A DNA stretch of 64,000 nucleotides from Torymus aiolomorphi. Its lineage: Eukaryota > Arthropoda > Insecta > Hymenoptera > Torymidae. Positions 1-10,216 of this stretch are shown in pieces; the first letter of the stretch is position 1, and every line of letters starts with the position of its first letter. The notes under the pieces are model-generated. The model was given only the letters and a program-made list of their open reading frames with translations. It was not told where the DNA came from and made no database searches. The DNA is taken from the NCBI GenBank assembly GCA_036365515.1, contig CM070874.1, positions 212,406,297 to 212,470,296 on the forward strand. The letters are read 5' to 3'. A program made the translations under genes and the position numbers.

Positions 1-426
1 AATCAGCCTAATATTGTGCGAGCTGTAAGTGCTGTGACCAAGAAGCCCGAAGTGCCGTTAGCACGTAGGCACAGCGGGTTAAAGATCGGTGGGTCGGGCT
101 CGCCGGTCGCAGGTAGTAGCATGGAAGTTGTGCTGAGTGTAACGAGCTCTTATTGGCCCACCAATAAAACTAAGGCTACTTGGACTATGACTCAGATAGA
201 ATTTAATAATTTAATGGGCCAGAGGGATTTTGGAGACATGACAATTAATGAGTTTAGGCGCGGTTTAGAAGGGAGCCAGAATGTAAACAATTTAAGGAAT
301 AATAAATTGCAAAAAAGGGGAAGGGTCACGGTACAGTTTGTCATTAATAGAAAATGTAATGTTCCGCTTTGTAGATTTCAAATAACAAAAAAAAACAAAA
401 AAAAAACTTTGCTTTTGCACAAATAA
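1..426 (+). CDS. Partial unidentified ORF, open at the left window edge
   Basis: The frame is open from base 1 to a TAA at 424-426, so only the C-terminal 141 residues are visible. I see no catalytic motif. The end is lysine-rich and low in complexity. It stops about 100 bp before the first ATG of the envelope pseudogene, the position the pol gene holds in errantivirus-like elements, so it may be the tail of a pol gene beyond integrase. That is inference from position only. It could equally be an unrelated open frame, because nothing in the residues confirms integrase. Confidence 0.3.
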   Translation, partial: NQPNIVRAVSAVTKKPEVPLARRHSGLKIGGSGSPVAGSSMEVVLSVTSSYWPTNKTKATWTMTQIEFNNLMGQRDFGDMTINEFRRGLEGSQNVNNLRNNKLQKRGRVTVQFVINRKCNVPLCRFQITKKNKKKTLLLHK

Positions 427-523
427 ACTGCTTTAATGATACCTTTTTGTATCTTTGACTTTTCTTGTAGTAGATAAAACCTTATCTTATTTTTGTAATT
501 ATTGGTTTTCAGTAACAGAGAAA

Positions 524-2434
524 ATGGTAGGAAGTAACACAATAACTATGGGCATTAAGCTACTAATAAAGGGTTGTGCATTGCTGATGAGAATTTCGAG
601 CTCACTACAAAAGGATTTAATGCCCTATTATCATGCCGTTGACAATAATCCAGGACTGGTGTTTGTTAAGGCCAAAGAGCTGGTGTTTATCAAGGAAAAG
701 TGGAGTGTGGTAACATCGGTCAACACGGAGTGTATCAAGACGGCGACTAAGCTGGGTAGAGCAGAGTTGGAGGCTATCCGCGACGCGTACCAACAGATGC
801 GCAAATCAAACGGCACAATAACTCACATGGTTAGAGTGCTGGACATTGAATTGCGTAATCTTCAAGAAGTAACAAAAAATTTGAGAAAAAGCTAGTTGTT
901 TTACGACCTCGTAGTAGTCGCTAGGGGGGAGGAATTTAATGTTCCTCCCACGAGTTATGTATTAGAAAATTATAGGGAAATTAGTGTATTTATGGGTAAA
1001 TTGGGCGAGGATAAGCTCGAGATAATGTCGGGAGACAGGGTAAACACCTGCATAATTGAAAATGACTACGCGCGCGAAAGTTTAATCATTCAGCAGAAAT
1101 TTGAAAAATTGCATAAGCAAGTTTCGAAAGTACCGTGGGGCGAACATAAAGTCGACGTTAACTTACAATTCATTTTAGAAAACTTATATGAATTGCTTGA
1201 AATAATCGGAAAATCCAAGCAGCTCATTTTGAACTTGTGTGATTTGTTGGGGCACCAAAAGGTTTTGTTTACCTCTGCGGAATTAAATAAATTTTTAATT
1301 CAAATTAGGGATGATAAAAAATTGTCTTTGCCGTTTTTTATATCAAATTTCGGGTCAATTTTGCTGGGGCAGTTGGTTAAGGTGCATATTGTTTTTGGTA
1401 ATAATGAATTATTTATTGAGATGGTAATACCATTTACCGATAAAGATCTGTTCTTACTATATGAAATGCAACCTTTTCCAGTTTTCCAAGCAAAGTTTGA
1501 AGACAAAACCTTAGCAGCTCATATTAAGCCTCGAGCGGACTATATCGCTGAAGGCGACTCGAGCGATCGCTATCTATTTCTAATCCAATCGGACTTGAGT
1601 AAATGTGACGAGAGAAATACCTTTTTCCTTTGCGAAAACGAATTTTATTTTGAAAATTATATCTCGTGCGAGAAAATGTTACTATCTAAGCCAAATTATG
1701 GGGAATTGCCATTATGTAATATTCAGTTTTCACAAGAAAAGGAGCAGTATTTTCAAAGAATGACGAACAAACGTTTGTGGCTGGCGTCAACTATAAATGC
1801 ACGTAGGCTAGAATTTATGTGCTCGGGGAATATTTACAAAATACCTATTTCGGAGAGCCAAATTGTGGAGCTGCCGAAAAATTGTAAAATGAGGATCGAT
1901 GAGCGCGAATTGTATGGTTTCGACGGCCGGTATAACGATCAAGATATAGTCGTGCCTAACTTAAAATTAAACATCCATCGGGAGTTAGTATTTAAGCCAA
2001 GTAGAGAAAAGCAAATTATGAGTAGCATTGCAGAGACAAGCGGGGCAATTACCACAAAAGATTTGTTATATATAATATTCTATGCAGTTTTGAGTATAAT
2101 TATAGTTACATTTTTGGGTGTGTTCACGTACTTTACTTTCCGCCTACTTAAAAATAAAGACAAACGTCCAGCGGAAACGGAGGATGCATATGTACCAATG
2201 TACCCCTTGGACCACGGTTTTAAATGTAATTTCATGGGTATGTCGCATTATGAAGAACCTCGGTCACCGCGTGTACCGATAAAAAATTGTGAGGCAAGCC
2301 ATGCGAAATCGGCTTTAATAAAAATTTGTAACAATAGCGTGCCGAAGCCGGGTCCGTCTAAAAATAGCGAAGCTGGTTCTTCAAAAACAGTCGCTTGTTT
2401 AACTGCTATTGATATCTTATTATCGAGTGTTTAA
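524..2434 (+). pseudogene. env: Envelope (F-type fusion glycoprotein-like) gene with one in-frame stop
   Basis: This reads as an errantivirus/baculovirus-F-like membrane glycoprotein, which in intact relatives sits in the envelope and drives membrane fusion. A single frame runs from the first ATG at 524 to 2434 except for a TAG at 893-895. The second part carries the family-like stretch EMQPFPVFQ at about 1467-1493, scattered cysteines, and a single hydrophobic membrane segment at about 2068-2142 followed by a short basic cytoplasmic tail (KNKDKR). The first 18 residues include a moderately hydrophobic stretch that may be a signal peptide. Upstream, pyrimidine-rich DNA ending in AG at 511-512 could be the splice acceptor that such env genes use. 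I see no clear basic cleavage site before a fusion peptide. Old, non-functional copy; family call from motifs only. Confidence 0.65.
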
Positions 2435-2897
2435 AAAATTGAAGTATTTGTAAAATCGTTTTGTGAACAAAATATACGGTGTTTAGTCAGTACTATGTTA
2501 AGCTTGAAACTATAGGTAAGCGTAAGTCAGAGATACATTAACTCGGCTGCGATAGTATAATTAATTAAGATTATAAGTTAGTAGATGTTAGCAATTTAGC
2601 AACAAACATGAGCAATTGGAAGATTTAGCTACTTTACCTTTTTCTTTTTAAATAGAATTGAGGGGTTTTGGAGAAAGTAGCCGAGAGGGTAGGGCAGAGC
2701 CAAAAAAAGAGAAAATTTTCCTTTTAGCTTTTCCCTCACTCCACAAACCCATCCCCCCCCCTGTCTCTCAAATTCCATAAAGATTGGTCCAGTTCGAGAG
2801 CTGTCACGTCGAAAGGAAGCATTAGCTTGCCAACACTCGCATCAGCACCATCGCAGATTTGTTTCGTTTCAGATAAATTCGGCCGTCCAGAGCATTT
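2435..2897. other. Non-coding junction between the env pseudogene and a GC-rich ORF
   Basis: No supported gene. The first part is AT-rich like env. Around 2655-2700 is a purine-rich run (GGAGAAAGTAGCCGAGAGGG) that could be an old polypurine tract. Base composition then changes sharply to GC-rich from about 2790, which suggests that two different elements meet here. I could not find an LTR edge or target duplication. Confidence 0.4.
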
Positions 2898-3681
2898 ATG
2901 CCCGCTTTTGCACGTCACTCGTGTTCCAGAGGTTCCAAATTTCTACAGACCATTATGGACCACGGACGGGAGCAGGTGCCAATGCTGCAGAGACTGACTT
3001 TGGAACGTTATGTGTCGCCGAATATCCAGTTGCAGAATCGAGGTGGTCGGTTAGCGCAGGTGTACTTGGCGCTATGGGGGTTCGCCAGGAACTGGTACAT
3101 CGATGGGGCTAGTCAGGATGAAAGTGATTTCGCGCCATCCGAGCGCCGCTTGCCGTGGCATCAAATGTGGGCGCGAAGGCTATGGCGGATCATGAAGCGC
3201 CAGGACCGGTGGGACGTGGTCGGCACGGTGTTTGCATGGAGCCAACGATTGGTTTGAATTGCAGAGATTCTCGTTGGATCGTATGCTCTTGCCGCACGGC
3301 GGCGAGGGGTATGGCAGTTGGAAGAGCTATGGTAACTGCAGCGAGTGTGGCATTGACCTTGCAGCATGGCGGAATTGCCGAGAGAGCGTACAGCAAAGCA
3401 CCAGCACGGACACCCTGGACGGATGCCTCTGCTGTGAGGACGAGACGCACATAGGAACGTTGGAGGAGATGCTGTGCCCAGAGTGTAGAGGAGCACCAAT
3501 TCTCCCGGGCATGGTGGAAGTGCCTGAAGATAACTGGGACGACGCGCCCGAGCCCTGGTTGGTGCAGGATGGATGGGAGCAGCACGAGCCAGAGCCACAG
3601 CCAGATGTTGGGTTGAGGAGAGCCAGGCATGGGAATGGCAGGACTACAGGATGGTCCTGTACACTATGGGCGGTTTTTTGA
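2898..3681 (+). pseudogene. GC-rich cysteine-containing ORF of an LTR element, frameshifted
   Basis: I do not recognise this protein. An ATG at 2898 opens a frame ending at 3257. The reading continues without a gap in a second frame from about 3232 to 3681, so one gene of about 260 residues with a single frameshift near 3232-3255 is the simplest reading. The first part is rich in Trp and Arg. The second has a cysteine cluster: CSECG, CLCC and CPEC within about 60 residues, spaced like a small zinc-binding region. It lies upstream of a purine-rich tract and LTR, the place held by a third ORF in the Gypsy element at 10188-16899. It may be a gag-like or accessory protein of the element that ends at 4952. 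No envelope features are seen. Confidence 0.45.
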
Positions 3682-3870
3682 TTGCCATCAACCACATTAG
3701 GCGTTTAGCAAATTGAAACTTGTAATGCAAAAATTTTTTTTTTCAAATGTATTTATTATGTTAGTCATAAAGGAATAGATATTACATTTATATGTCAAAA
3801 GACTTAGCTCTCCGCCCGAGGTGACATTTGGGCGGAGGGACCAGCAAGCGTCGCCCCGCAGCGGACGTCT

Positions 3871-3884
3871 CCAGCGGGAGGATG
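3871..3884 (+). promoter_or_regulatory. Polypurine tract before LTR
   Basis: The purine-rich run CCAGCGGGAGGATG sits directly before the TGTCACG that opens the LTR. Its position marks the LTR as a 3' LTR of an element on the + strand. It would prime plus-strand synthesis in an intact element. Confidence 0.5.
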
Positions 3885-4224
3885 TGTCACGTCGAGCACG
3901 ACTGACCGCTACTTTTGACGCCCGTGCTACCATCTATCCTTACCACCCTACAACCTTTTTTCTTTTATGTTACCATGAGTCCTATTTCCTGTCAGTAACG
4001 CCACCTAGTAGCAACTGGGTTACCTGCGAGAGCAACAGTTCGCATAGTAACAAATCCTACCTTAGCCGTATCTTTACCGCCTATCGATCCAACCTTTGTC
4101 CTTGGCTAGCGCCACATGTGAACCCGAGTAACGTTATTCCCCACCCGAATCTTTGCCACGCCATGCAAAGATGAGATACCCTACACTCCCCTATCTTTGT
4201 ATCTGCCCTAGATAGAAGCGCGGG

Positions 4225-4231
4225 TATAAAA
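4225..4231 (+). promoter_or_regulatory. LTR TATA box
   Basis: TATAAAA followed by GC-rich DNA, in the middle of the LTR, about 345 bp before the AATAAA signal. The position suits the U3/R boundary. Confidence 0.45.
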
Positions 4232-4571
4232 GCCGCATCGCGCCTCCACTCGAGGTAGAAGCTTTTGTTCTTTTTGTTTGGAAGGGCGCAGCCCTTGACC
4301 TACGACTATTTAATTGTAACAATTGGACTTAGAATAATTTCAGATATTTTGTATTCTGACTTAGAATATTTTCCAGCAGAATTTACTTAGAATATTTTCG
4401 AATAGAATTTACTTAGAATAATTTCGAGTATAATTGACTTAGAATATTTTCGTGTGAAATTAACTTAAAATATTTGTCAAGCTTCTCTGATTGTAGTCTC
4501 GCGAATAATTGTTGATATTATATCTCGACTACAATCAGTGAGTAACAGTTTTAACGTAACTTTATGCAATT

Positions 4572-4577
4572 AATAAA
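4572..4577 (+). terminator. LTR polyadenylation signal
   Basis: AATAAA within the LTR downstream of its TATA box, followed by a T-rich stretch at 4590-4613. It would define the R/U5 boundary. Confidence 0.4.
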
Positions 4578-4952
4578 CATCACATAATTGCATTTTTGAG
4601 TGTTACTTTATGTACATAATCCTGTCCTTCTGCCATTTGAATCGCCCGCTGCCCTGGGGGCCTGAGACTGCCGAGGGCTAACTGAGAGAACGAGCCAACC
4701 GCAACCGCCCCAAAGTAAGTAACTCTGTAGATCGCTATCCTTTATCTTTTTTCTGTCTCTGTAATTGTTCGCTGACGCTGGCGTTTGCCGCTTTATGAAT
4801 TTCGCGCATTATCATTGTTTACTTTGGTAGTCCGATTAGCTATTTTCACGCGTTCCTACTCCCGTGGTTATTACGTGTAGGCGTAAACCGAAACTGGAAC
4901 ATTTATCGCGCTTACTTTACTGTTTTCGCGACATTGTAACACGGACGTTACA

Positions 4953-5774
4953 GTAGCATTCGAAATAGAATTAAAATAGCTATATTTCCTAAAAAAAAAA
5001 ATTTCTTTTATAGGGTGTTCTGTTATTATAAAAAAAAAACGTAAGCATTGAAAAATGAAAAAATAAGAAAAATGAGTTTTGTATGTGCAACGATTGCTGG
5101 AATAAAATTGACTTATTCGCTTCAAAATTTCTTGTAGAGGTGTATTTTTTAAATTTTTATGTCGATTTTTTGGGGCAAAATGATTGGTCCATAAATTTCA
5201 GATATTTGAGGTTAAAATATTTTTAGTAAAATTAATAAATGGAAAAAATTGAGGTTTGTATGTCTAACGATTTTGGAAGCAAAATTGACTTAATCGCTTC
5301 TTCAAATCATTTATTAGATGCAATTAATAATGAGTCAACACAAAAGTATTTATGTTAAGATATAAATAATACAAAATAACCTACCTACTTGGAACGCAAT
5401 TAATACACATTCAATTCACGATATATAAAAACCCCTTTTAATAATTAATATTACCTCCAAATTATTTTACTGTGATCAAGATTATATGGCTACTTTTTAA
5501 AATATTTGATATTTAACATTATGGTATTTCTGAAAATGATTTTCTCGGTTGCACAATAACTAGACTAAAATTGTTTTAATTTCTTTGAAATTTTGTAGAG
5601 ATGTTGAGTTTGTATATTATTTATTATATTAGTTCTTTTGGTAATAAAAGAATTCGTTTATGAATTTGAGAAATATTTTAGGCTAAAACTGTTTTAGCCA
5701 TCTTTTCATATCGAAATTTTTCGAAAACGGCTTTATGTATATGTTACTAGAAAGTGGAAATGACGCGCGATACG
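4953..5774. other. AT-rich DNA without genes
   Basis: No coding region is supported. Two degenerate direct repeats of about 65 bp, at about 5060-5125 and 5240-5305, share the order GAAAAAAT, TTTGTATGT, AACGATT, AAAATTGACTTA, TCGCTTC. Nothing else is recognised. Confidence 0.5.
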
Positions 5775-5778
5775 CACG

Positions 5779-6046
5779 AGTTATGTTAGTGGGTAAATTG
5801 GGGTGTTTTCCGATTCTCGGTGAATGGAATAAATGAACACCACGCACTCACTCACAGATTCAATCGAAAGTATTCTTTATTAAAACACGTCTACAAGGCT
5901 TGAGGACCGGACAGAGACTGACGAGAGTATGTAATATTAAGTGGCTGCAACCGACTTCTTTCTTCTTCTTATCTCCAGATAGCCAGGAGCTGAGTAGGCA
6001 ACACGTGCACATTATGGAAGGTCCACTCGAAGGGTGTCACATCACT
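5779..6046 (-). repeat. 3' LTR of the errantivirus-like element
   Basis: Matches 9409-9676 almost base for base. On the element strand the preceding purine run at 6047-6060 (reads CTTCAGCATGGAGG) is the likely polypurine tract. It contains the last codons of the env fragment. Confidence 0.85.
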
Positions 6047-6264
6047 CCTCCATGCTGAAGTTCAATGACATTCTCGTCATTGGCTTGGCGGATAGGTTGG
6101 TTTTGAATCACATTGCGATTATTTCTCCTCTTATATATCAAGTATATTACCAAACTTAAAATAATCAATATCCCGATAATGATGCTAGATACTGACAGAT
6201 GAAACTCAATTCTGGAAGGTTGCAACTTTGGTATAATTACTGTTGGAACTGTTAAAGTTTCCAA
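6037..6264 (-). pseudogene. env: C-terminal fragment of an envelope gene (membrane anchor)
   Basis: The 75-residue frame holds one strong membrane segment (VSSIIIGILIILSLVIYLIY, about residues 25-44) followed by KRRNN and an acidic tail, the layout of an envelope C-terminus. It ends at the polypurine tract and LTR edge, as env does in errantiviruses. The ectodomain is missing, lost in the same deletion that removed integrase. It is unlikely to be translated on its own. Confidence 0.65.
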
Positions 6265-6289
6265 TGACTCAAAATTTAATTAATCGTCT

Positions 6290-7939
6290 TTAATAATCAT
6301 AGGCAAAATTAAATCTGGCTGCTTTATGTCTCCAAAATTTTTGTTGAGTATATGTTCTTCTATTTGTAGAATAGTTCTGTTTTGCAGAATTTAGAGTCCT
6401 CGAAAAGTTGGATATTGGATGTTGTTCTTGGGATAAAACTGCCCCAATAGCGGTATTTGATGCATCAGAAGTTACGTGGAATACTTTATCGAAATCTGGA
6501 TATCTTAATACAGGTGCATTAGTAATGAGTTCTTTAAGTTTGTTGAAAGCTTCAATAAATTTTTCATTTTTATAATCTACCTTGCCTTTTTTCTTGAGTG
6601 TGTCGGAGAGAGGTTTGGATATTTTAGCATAATTTTTTATGAATTTCCTATAAAAACCAGTAAGTCCTAAATATGTTCTTACTTCTGTTTGCGTTTTTGG
6701 TATGGGGTATTTTATTATAGCTTTAATTTTGTCTGGATTAGGCTTAATTCCTTCCGGGGTAATAATGTGCCCGAAGAACGGCACTTCTTTCCTCAAGAAC
6801 TCGCTCTTATCTAATTGTATTTTTAATCCATGTTCTCTGAGTTCGTAAAAAATAAGTTTTATGTGTTGAAGATGTTCTTGGAGCGATTTAGAAAAGATAA
6901 CGATGTCGTCCATGTACACAAAACAAAATTTGTGCAAGTATTTCATTAGAATTTTGTCCATCATTCGTTGGAATGTGGCTGGTGCGTTTTTCAAGCCAAA
7001 TGGCATCCTGGTATACTCATAGTGCCCATTTTCGACGGTAAAAGCGGTCTTTTCTATGGAATTTTTCTCTACCGGTATTTGGTGGAAGCCTTGAGCTAGA
7101 TCTAGTGTCGAAAAATACGCACATTTTCCAAGATTTTCCAAAATTTCGTCCATACGAGGAAGCGGATACTTGTCCTCTATAGTTTTGTCATTCAATTTTC
7201 TGTAGTTATTTACCATCCGCCATTTCTTTTTTCCACTAGCGTCTTGCTTTTTTGGCACTATCCAGACGGTTGATGAATTAGGAGACTCGCTCGGCCGAAT
7301 TATTCCATCTTTTAATAATTTTTTTACTTGATTTTGAATTTCTTCTTTCAATGCGTATGGATAACGAAAATTTTTCACGTAGATGGGATTATCGTCTTTT
7401 GTTTTAATAACGTGAGAAACTGCTGTTGTAGTAGTAAGTTTTTCTTCTTCGTTGTAAAAGCAATCACTGTACTTGCGGAATAGTAATGTAATCTTATCCT
7501 TCTCCTCGCTGTTCATATGGATGGTTCTTATCTGAGTAGCCGAGTCTTGATGATGATTCATCTTCACGCTTTTGCTCTTGCTTGGGATATTTTTTAAGTA
7601 ATTAATTTCGAATTTACTCGTACTGAATATTTCATTTTTACAATCGACGTTCGCCTCTAATTTTTGAAGATCTTTGTGGCCAATCAAGCAGTCATACGTT
7701 CAATGCCAGGGTGCGAGTAAAAATGTTATTGGCGTGTCCTCGCCTAACTCTTGTAAAACAGGAAAAGTTAATGCACTTTTTCCCTTAGTGACTTTATGTA
7801 TAGATGAAATTTCAAAATTGTGTGAAAATATGTAATTTGGAAACAGTTTATTTGCTATACTCGGATTCATAATTGAAGATGTTGCTCCGGAATCTATTAA
7901 AATTTTTAGCGGCGGGTTGAGCGTGATTATATGCGGCAA
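6290..7939 (-). pseudogene. pol: Protease-reverse transcriptase (pol) of the errantivirus-like element, truncated
   Basis: The frame begins with an aspartic protease segment (LIDSGATSSIMNP) and, after an in-frame TGA at 7697-7699, continues as Ty3/Gypsy-type reverse transcriptase. The palm motifs STLDLAQGFHQIP, MPFGLKNAPATFQR and FVYMDDIVIFS are present, so the YMDD catalytic site is intact. RNase H starts (HVTSDASNTAIGAVL) but the frame decays about 50 residues later. RNase H catalytic residues beyond the first Asp are gone, and no integrase follows. Protease to RT is in one frame; gag is in another, which suggests that a frameshift normally joins them. Family call is firm from RT motifs. 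Confidence 0.85.
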
Positions 7940-7970
7940 CTCTGGTGAATTTCCTATTTATTAAGATTTA

Positions 7971-9143
7971 CTACGTCTCTTCTGATACTATGGGGTCTAT
8001 CTGAAAATTTTCAGTATCATCAATTTCAGCCGTCTCATTAACAAGATTTTGAGGCTGTTCTTCTGGGTAATCGCTTTCTTGTGCGACACAATTTTGTTGA
8101 TCTTCTTGGTGATGAAGTTCTTCTGCTACAAAATTTGGAGGTCCCGTACTTCTGAAGAAATTGTTTGTTCTAGGCGCAGAGTTATTTGGCAAACTATTCG
8201 GTCTATTAGTTTGATTACCACCCGGTCGATTGGTATTTCTTGTACTTATCGACATCGGCGTCGGTTGATAATTTTGACGTATTGCTTGATTATTATTGTT
8301 ATTATTTTGCCTAAAGCTGTTGCCAAAATTGTTGTTTCCAAAATTGTTATTTCCGAGATTGTTATTTCCAAAATTGTTATTTCCGAGATTGTTGTTTCCG
8401 AAATTAGGTAATGCAGGTCTAAATGGGGTTTGCGCTATGGCGGGTCGCGGTTGATAAGAAATAGCAGCTTTCGAGGTACTCGGCGCGTTAAATAAATTTG
8501 CTTTCGGTTTACTTTCGCGTTGCCTCATATACGAAAGAAAATTAGCTTGCTGTTCATGATTATCGTGTCTCCTACATTTATTTAGACAATCTTCAATATC
8601 GTTTAATTCGAAGTGTGTTAAGAATGAATGATAGGGTTCCTTTATTCCGTTAATAAAAGTGTTTTTAGCAACGTTTTCATAAAATGAAATTTTCATATTA
8701 ATTAACTCTCTGTTTTCATTATTTAACTGAATGTGTTCTTTTAATCTATTTAATCGTAATTTTATTTCGTCAGCGCAATTTTCAAACGATTCATTCGCTT
8801 TTTGGTAACAAACACTGAGCTTATTAAATAATAGTTCTTCCGAACTCGCATCACTGTATCTGTTCACTAAAAATCTTTTACATTCAGTCCAGTTTGCTGG
8901 ATTATTTACTACTATTACATCTAACGCTTCGCCGCGTAATTTCGATTTTATAAGTGCATACAGAGATTCATTGACAAGTGGATCTGCTGTATATAACATT
9001 TGGACAAATTTGTCACATTGTTGAATAAAATGCGATAACAATCTAGTACCGCCTTCGTACGTAGAAATAGCTTCGCGCCAAATAGCTAAACGCAGCTTAA
9101 ATTGTTCTAGAGTAATCTGAGGTGCTTGATTTTCGTTCGCCAT
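7971..9143 (-). CDS. gag: Gag-like capsid protein of the errantivirus-like element
   Basis: An intact 390-residue ORF from an ATG at 9143, directly downstream of the primer site and leader. The N-terminal 200 residues are alpha-helical in character and read like an insect Gypsy capsid region (TECKRFLVNRYSDASSEELL). There is no CCHC knuckle. Instead residues about 246-290 hold a tandem FGNNNLGNNN repeat, followed by an Asn/Arg/Pro-rich segment with the short stretch TPMSIST and an acidic tail. Lack of a zinc knuckle is usual for errantivirus Gag. It ends 31 bases before the protease frame begins. Confidence 0.75.
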   Translation of the reverse strand: MANENQAPQITLEQFKLRLAIWREAISTYEGGTRLLSHFIQQCDKFVQMLYTADPLVNESLYALIKSKLRGEALDVIVVNNPANWTECKRFLVNRYSDASSEELLFNKLSVCYQKANESFENCADEIKLRLNRLKEHIQLNNENRELINMKISFYENVAKNTFINGIKEPYHSFLTHFELNDIEDCLNKCRRHDNHEQQANFLSYMRQRESKPKANLFNAPSTSKAAISYQPRPAIAQTPFRPALPNFGNNNLGNNNFGNNNLGNNNFGNNNFGNSFRQNNNNNNQAIRQNYQPTPMSISTRNTNRPGGNQTNRPNSLPNNSAPRTNNFFRSTGPPNFVAEELHHQEDQQNCVAQESDYPEEQPQNLVNETAEIDDTENFQIDPIVSEET

Positions 9144-9391
9144 GATTTATTTTATTAATTCACGAAACGCTTCAAGGTCAATCGTATGAAGGGTTTAAGG
9201 GACAAAAGGAAATTCCAAAGACTTACAGACGAAATATCTTTGATGATTTCTTGGTGAGTCAGTGCCAAGTAGGTGGATCTCGAAGCTGACGTGTAGATAC
9301 TGCGACAGTGGGGAAAAATCACCGGCTGCCTCCTTGGTGAAGATTCTCGTCCTGAAGTTGGAGAGGAATCCGAAATTGGCAGTCTCGCGGT

Positions 9392-9409
9392 ATCCTGTCC
9401 GCAGCGCCA
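9392..9409 (-). promoter_or_regulatory. Primer-binding site
   Basis: On the element strand the DNA after the 5' LTR reads TGGCGCTGCGGACAGGA, which begins with the TGG complementary to a tRNA CCA end. It overlaps the last LTR base, as in errantiviruses. Which tRNA matches would need comparison to a tRNA set. Confidence 0.6.
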
Positions 9410-9676
9410 GTTATGTTAGTGGCTAAATTGGGGTGTTTTCCGATTCTCGGTGAATGGAATAAATGAACACCACACACTCACTCACAGATCCAATCGAAAG
9501 TATTCTTTATTAAAACACGTCTACAAGGCTTGAGGACCCGACAGAGACTGACGAGAGTATGTAATACTAAGTGGCTGCAACCGACTTCTTTCTTCTTCTT
9601 ATCTCCAGATAGCCAGGAGCTGAGTAGGCAGCACGTGCACACTATGGAAGGTCCGCTCGAAGGGTGTCGCATCACT
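9409..9676 (-). repeat. 5' LTR of the errantivirus-like element
   Basis: Direct copy of 5779-6046, with AGT/ACT ends, followed by the CACG target duplication at 9677-9680. It lies upstream of gag on the - strand. Confidence 0.85.
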
Positions 9677-9680
9677 CACG

Positions 9681-10183
9681 CGTGTTGTTTACTTGCTTTT
9701 TCTAATTTAATAATCTATTAGGTTCATTATTTAAAAATATTGCAACGAGGTATAATGAAGGTAGGTTAATGAAATTGTCGATCACTCAAAAAACATGTAT
9801 TTTTTTATGAATAACTAAAGACGGTATTATTTAAATAAAATTAAAAATATACCCCTACAGCGAGTTTCCAATCATTATGAAAGCAGATAAGATTATGAAA
9901 ATAAACAATTTATTAAAATAATACAGATCTTTGTTATTTCTTAAAGAACTAATTATTTTGAAATATTTTCGAATACTTGTTTTTCAGAGAATATTTCATA
10001 AATCGACTCAAAATTTTAACCACTTATTACACTTATTAAAAACTATATTTCGTTAAAATTTCAATACATTTTCTTCATTTGTTTTTGAGAAAAATTATTT
10101 TATAAAAGTATAAAAAAAGGAATTGGTAAATTAGTTTGAGGAAGCAACGTGCCAATGAATTAGCAACGGTTTTTTTTCTGTCA
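9681..10183. other. AT-rich spacer between two LTR elements
   Basis: No ORF, repeat or RNA gene is supported. Runs of A and T dominate. It separates the CACG duplication of one element from the GTGT duplication of the next. Confidence 0.6.
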
Positions 10184-10187
10184 GTGT

Positions 10188-10216
10188 TGTAACGCGTGTC
10201 TAGCCGCGATTCTAAT
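10188..10216 (+). repeat. 5' LTR stub (29 bp)
   Basis: Identical to 15809-15837, the first 29 bases of the 3' LTR, then the match stops abruptly. It is preceded by the GTGT target duplication. Confidence 0.7.

Larger units (their letters stand above)
3885..4952 (+). repeat. LTR (3' copy) of a Ty3/Gypsy-type element
   Basis: The ends form an imperfect inverted repeat, TGTCACGTC at 3885 and GACGTTACA ending at 4952, with the usual TG...CA. Inside are a TATA box at 4225-4231 and AATAAA at 4572-4577. At 4327-4476 is a ladder of about 28-bp units each containing ACTTAGAATAATTTC-like sequence. Length (about 1.07 kb) is close to the 1.09-kb LTR at 15809-16899, and both have a purine tract immediately upstream, but I cannot align them along their length. 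No partner LTR lies in the window, so the 3' boundary rests on the inverted ends alone. Confidence 0.5.
5779..9676 (-). mobile_element. Errantivirus-like LTR element, internally deleted
   Basis: Two 268-bp LTRs in direct orientation (5779-6046 and 9409-9676) bound the element. Both have ends of the AGT...ACT type known from errantiviruses. A 4-bp target duplication CACG lies at 5775-5778 and 9677-9680. On the - strand the order is LTR, primer site, gag, protease, RT, envelope tail, LTR. The end of RNase H, integrase and most of env are absent: RT breaks off and about 25 bp later the env C-terminus begins. LTRs differ at only a few positions by eye, so the insertion is fairly young. It could not move without proteins from other copies. 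Confidence 0.85.

Noticed and set aside
3161..3695. Open frames on the - strand and alternative + frames over 2898-3681
   Set aside because: They overlap a better-supported + reading, share its GC bias and have no motifs.
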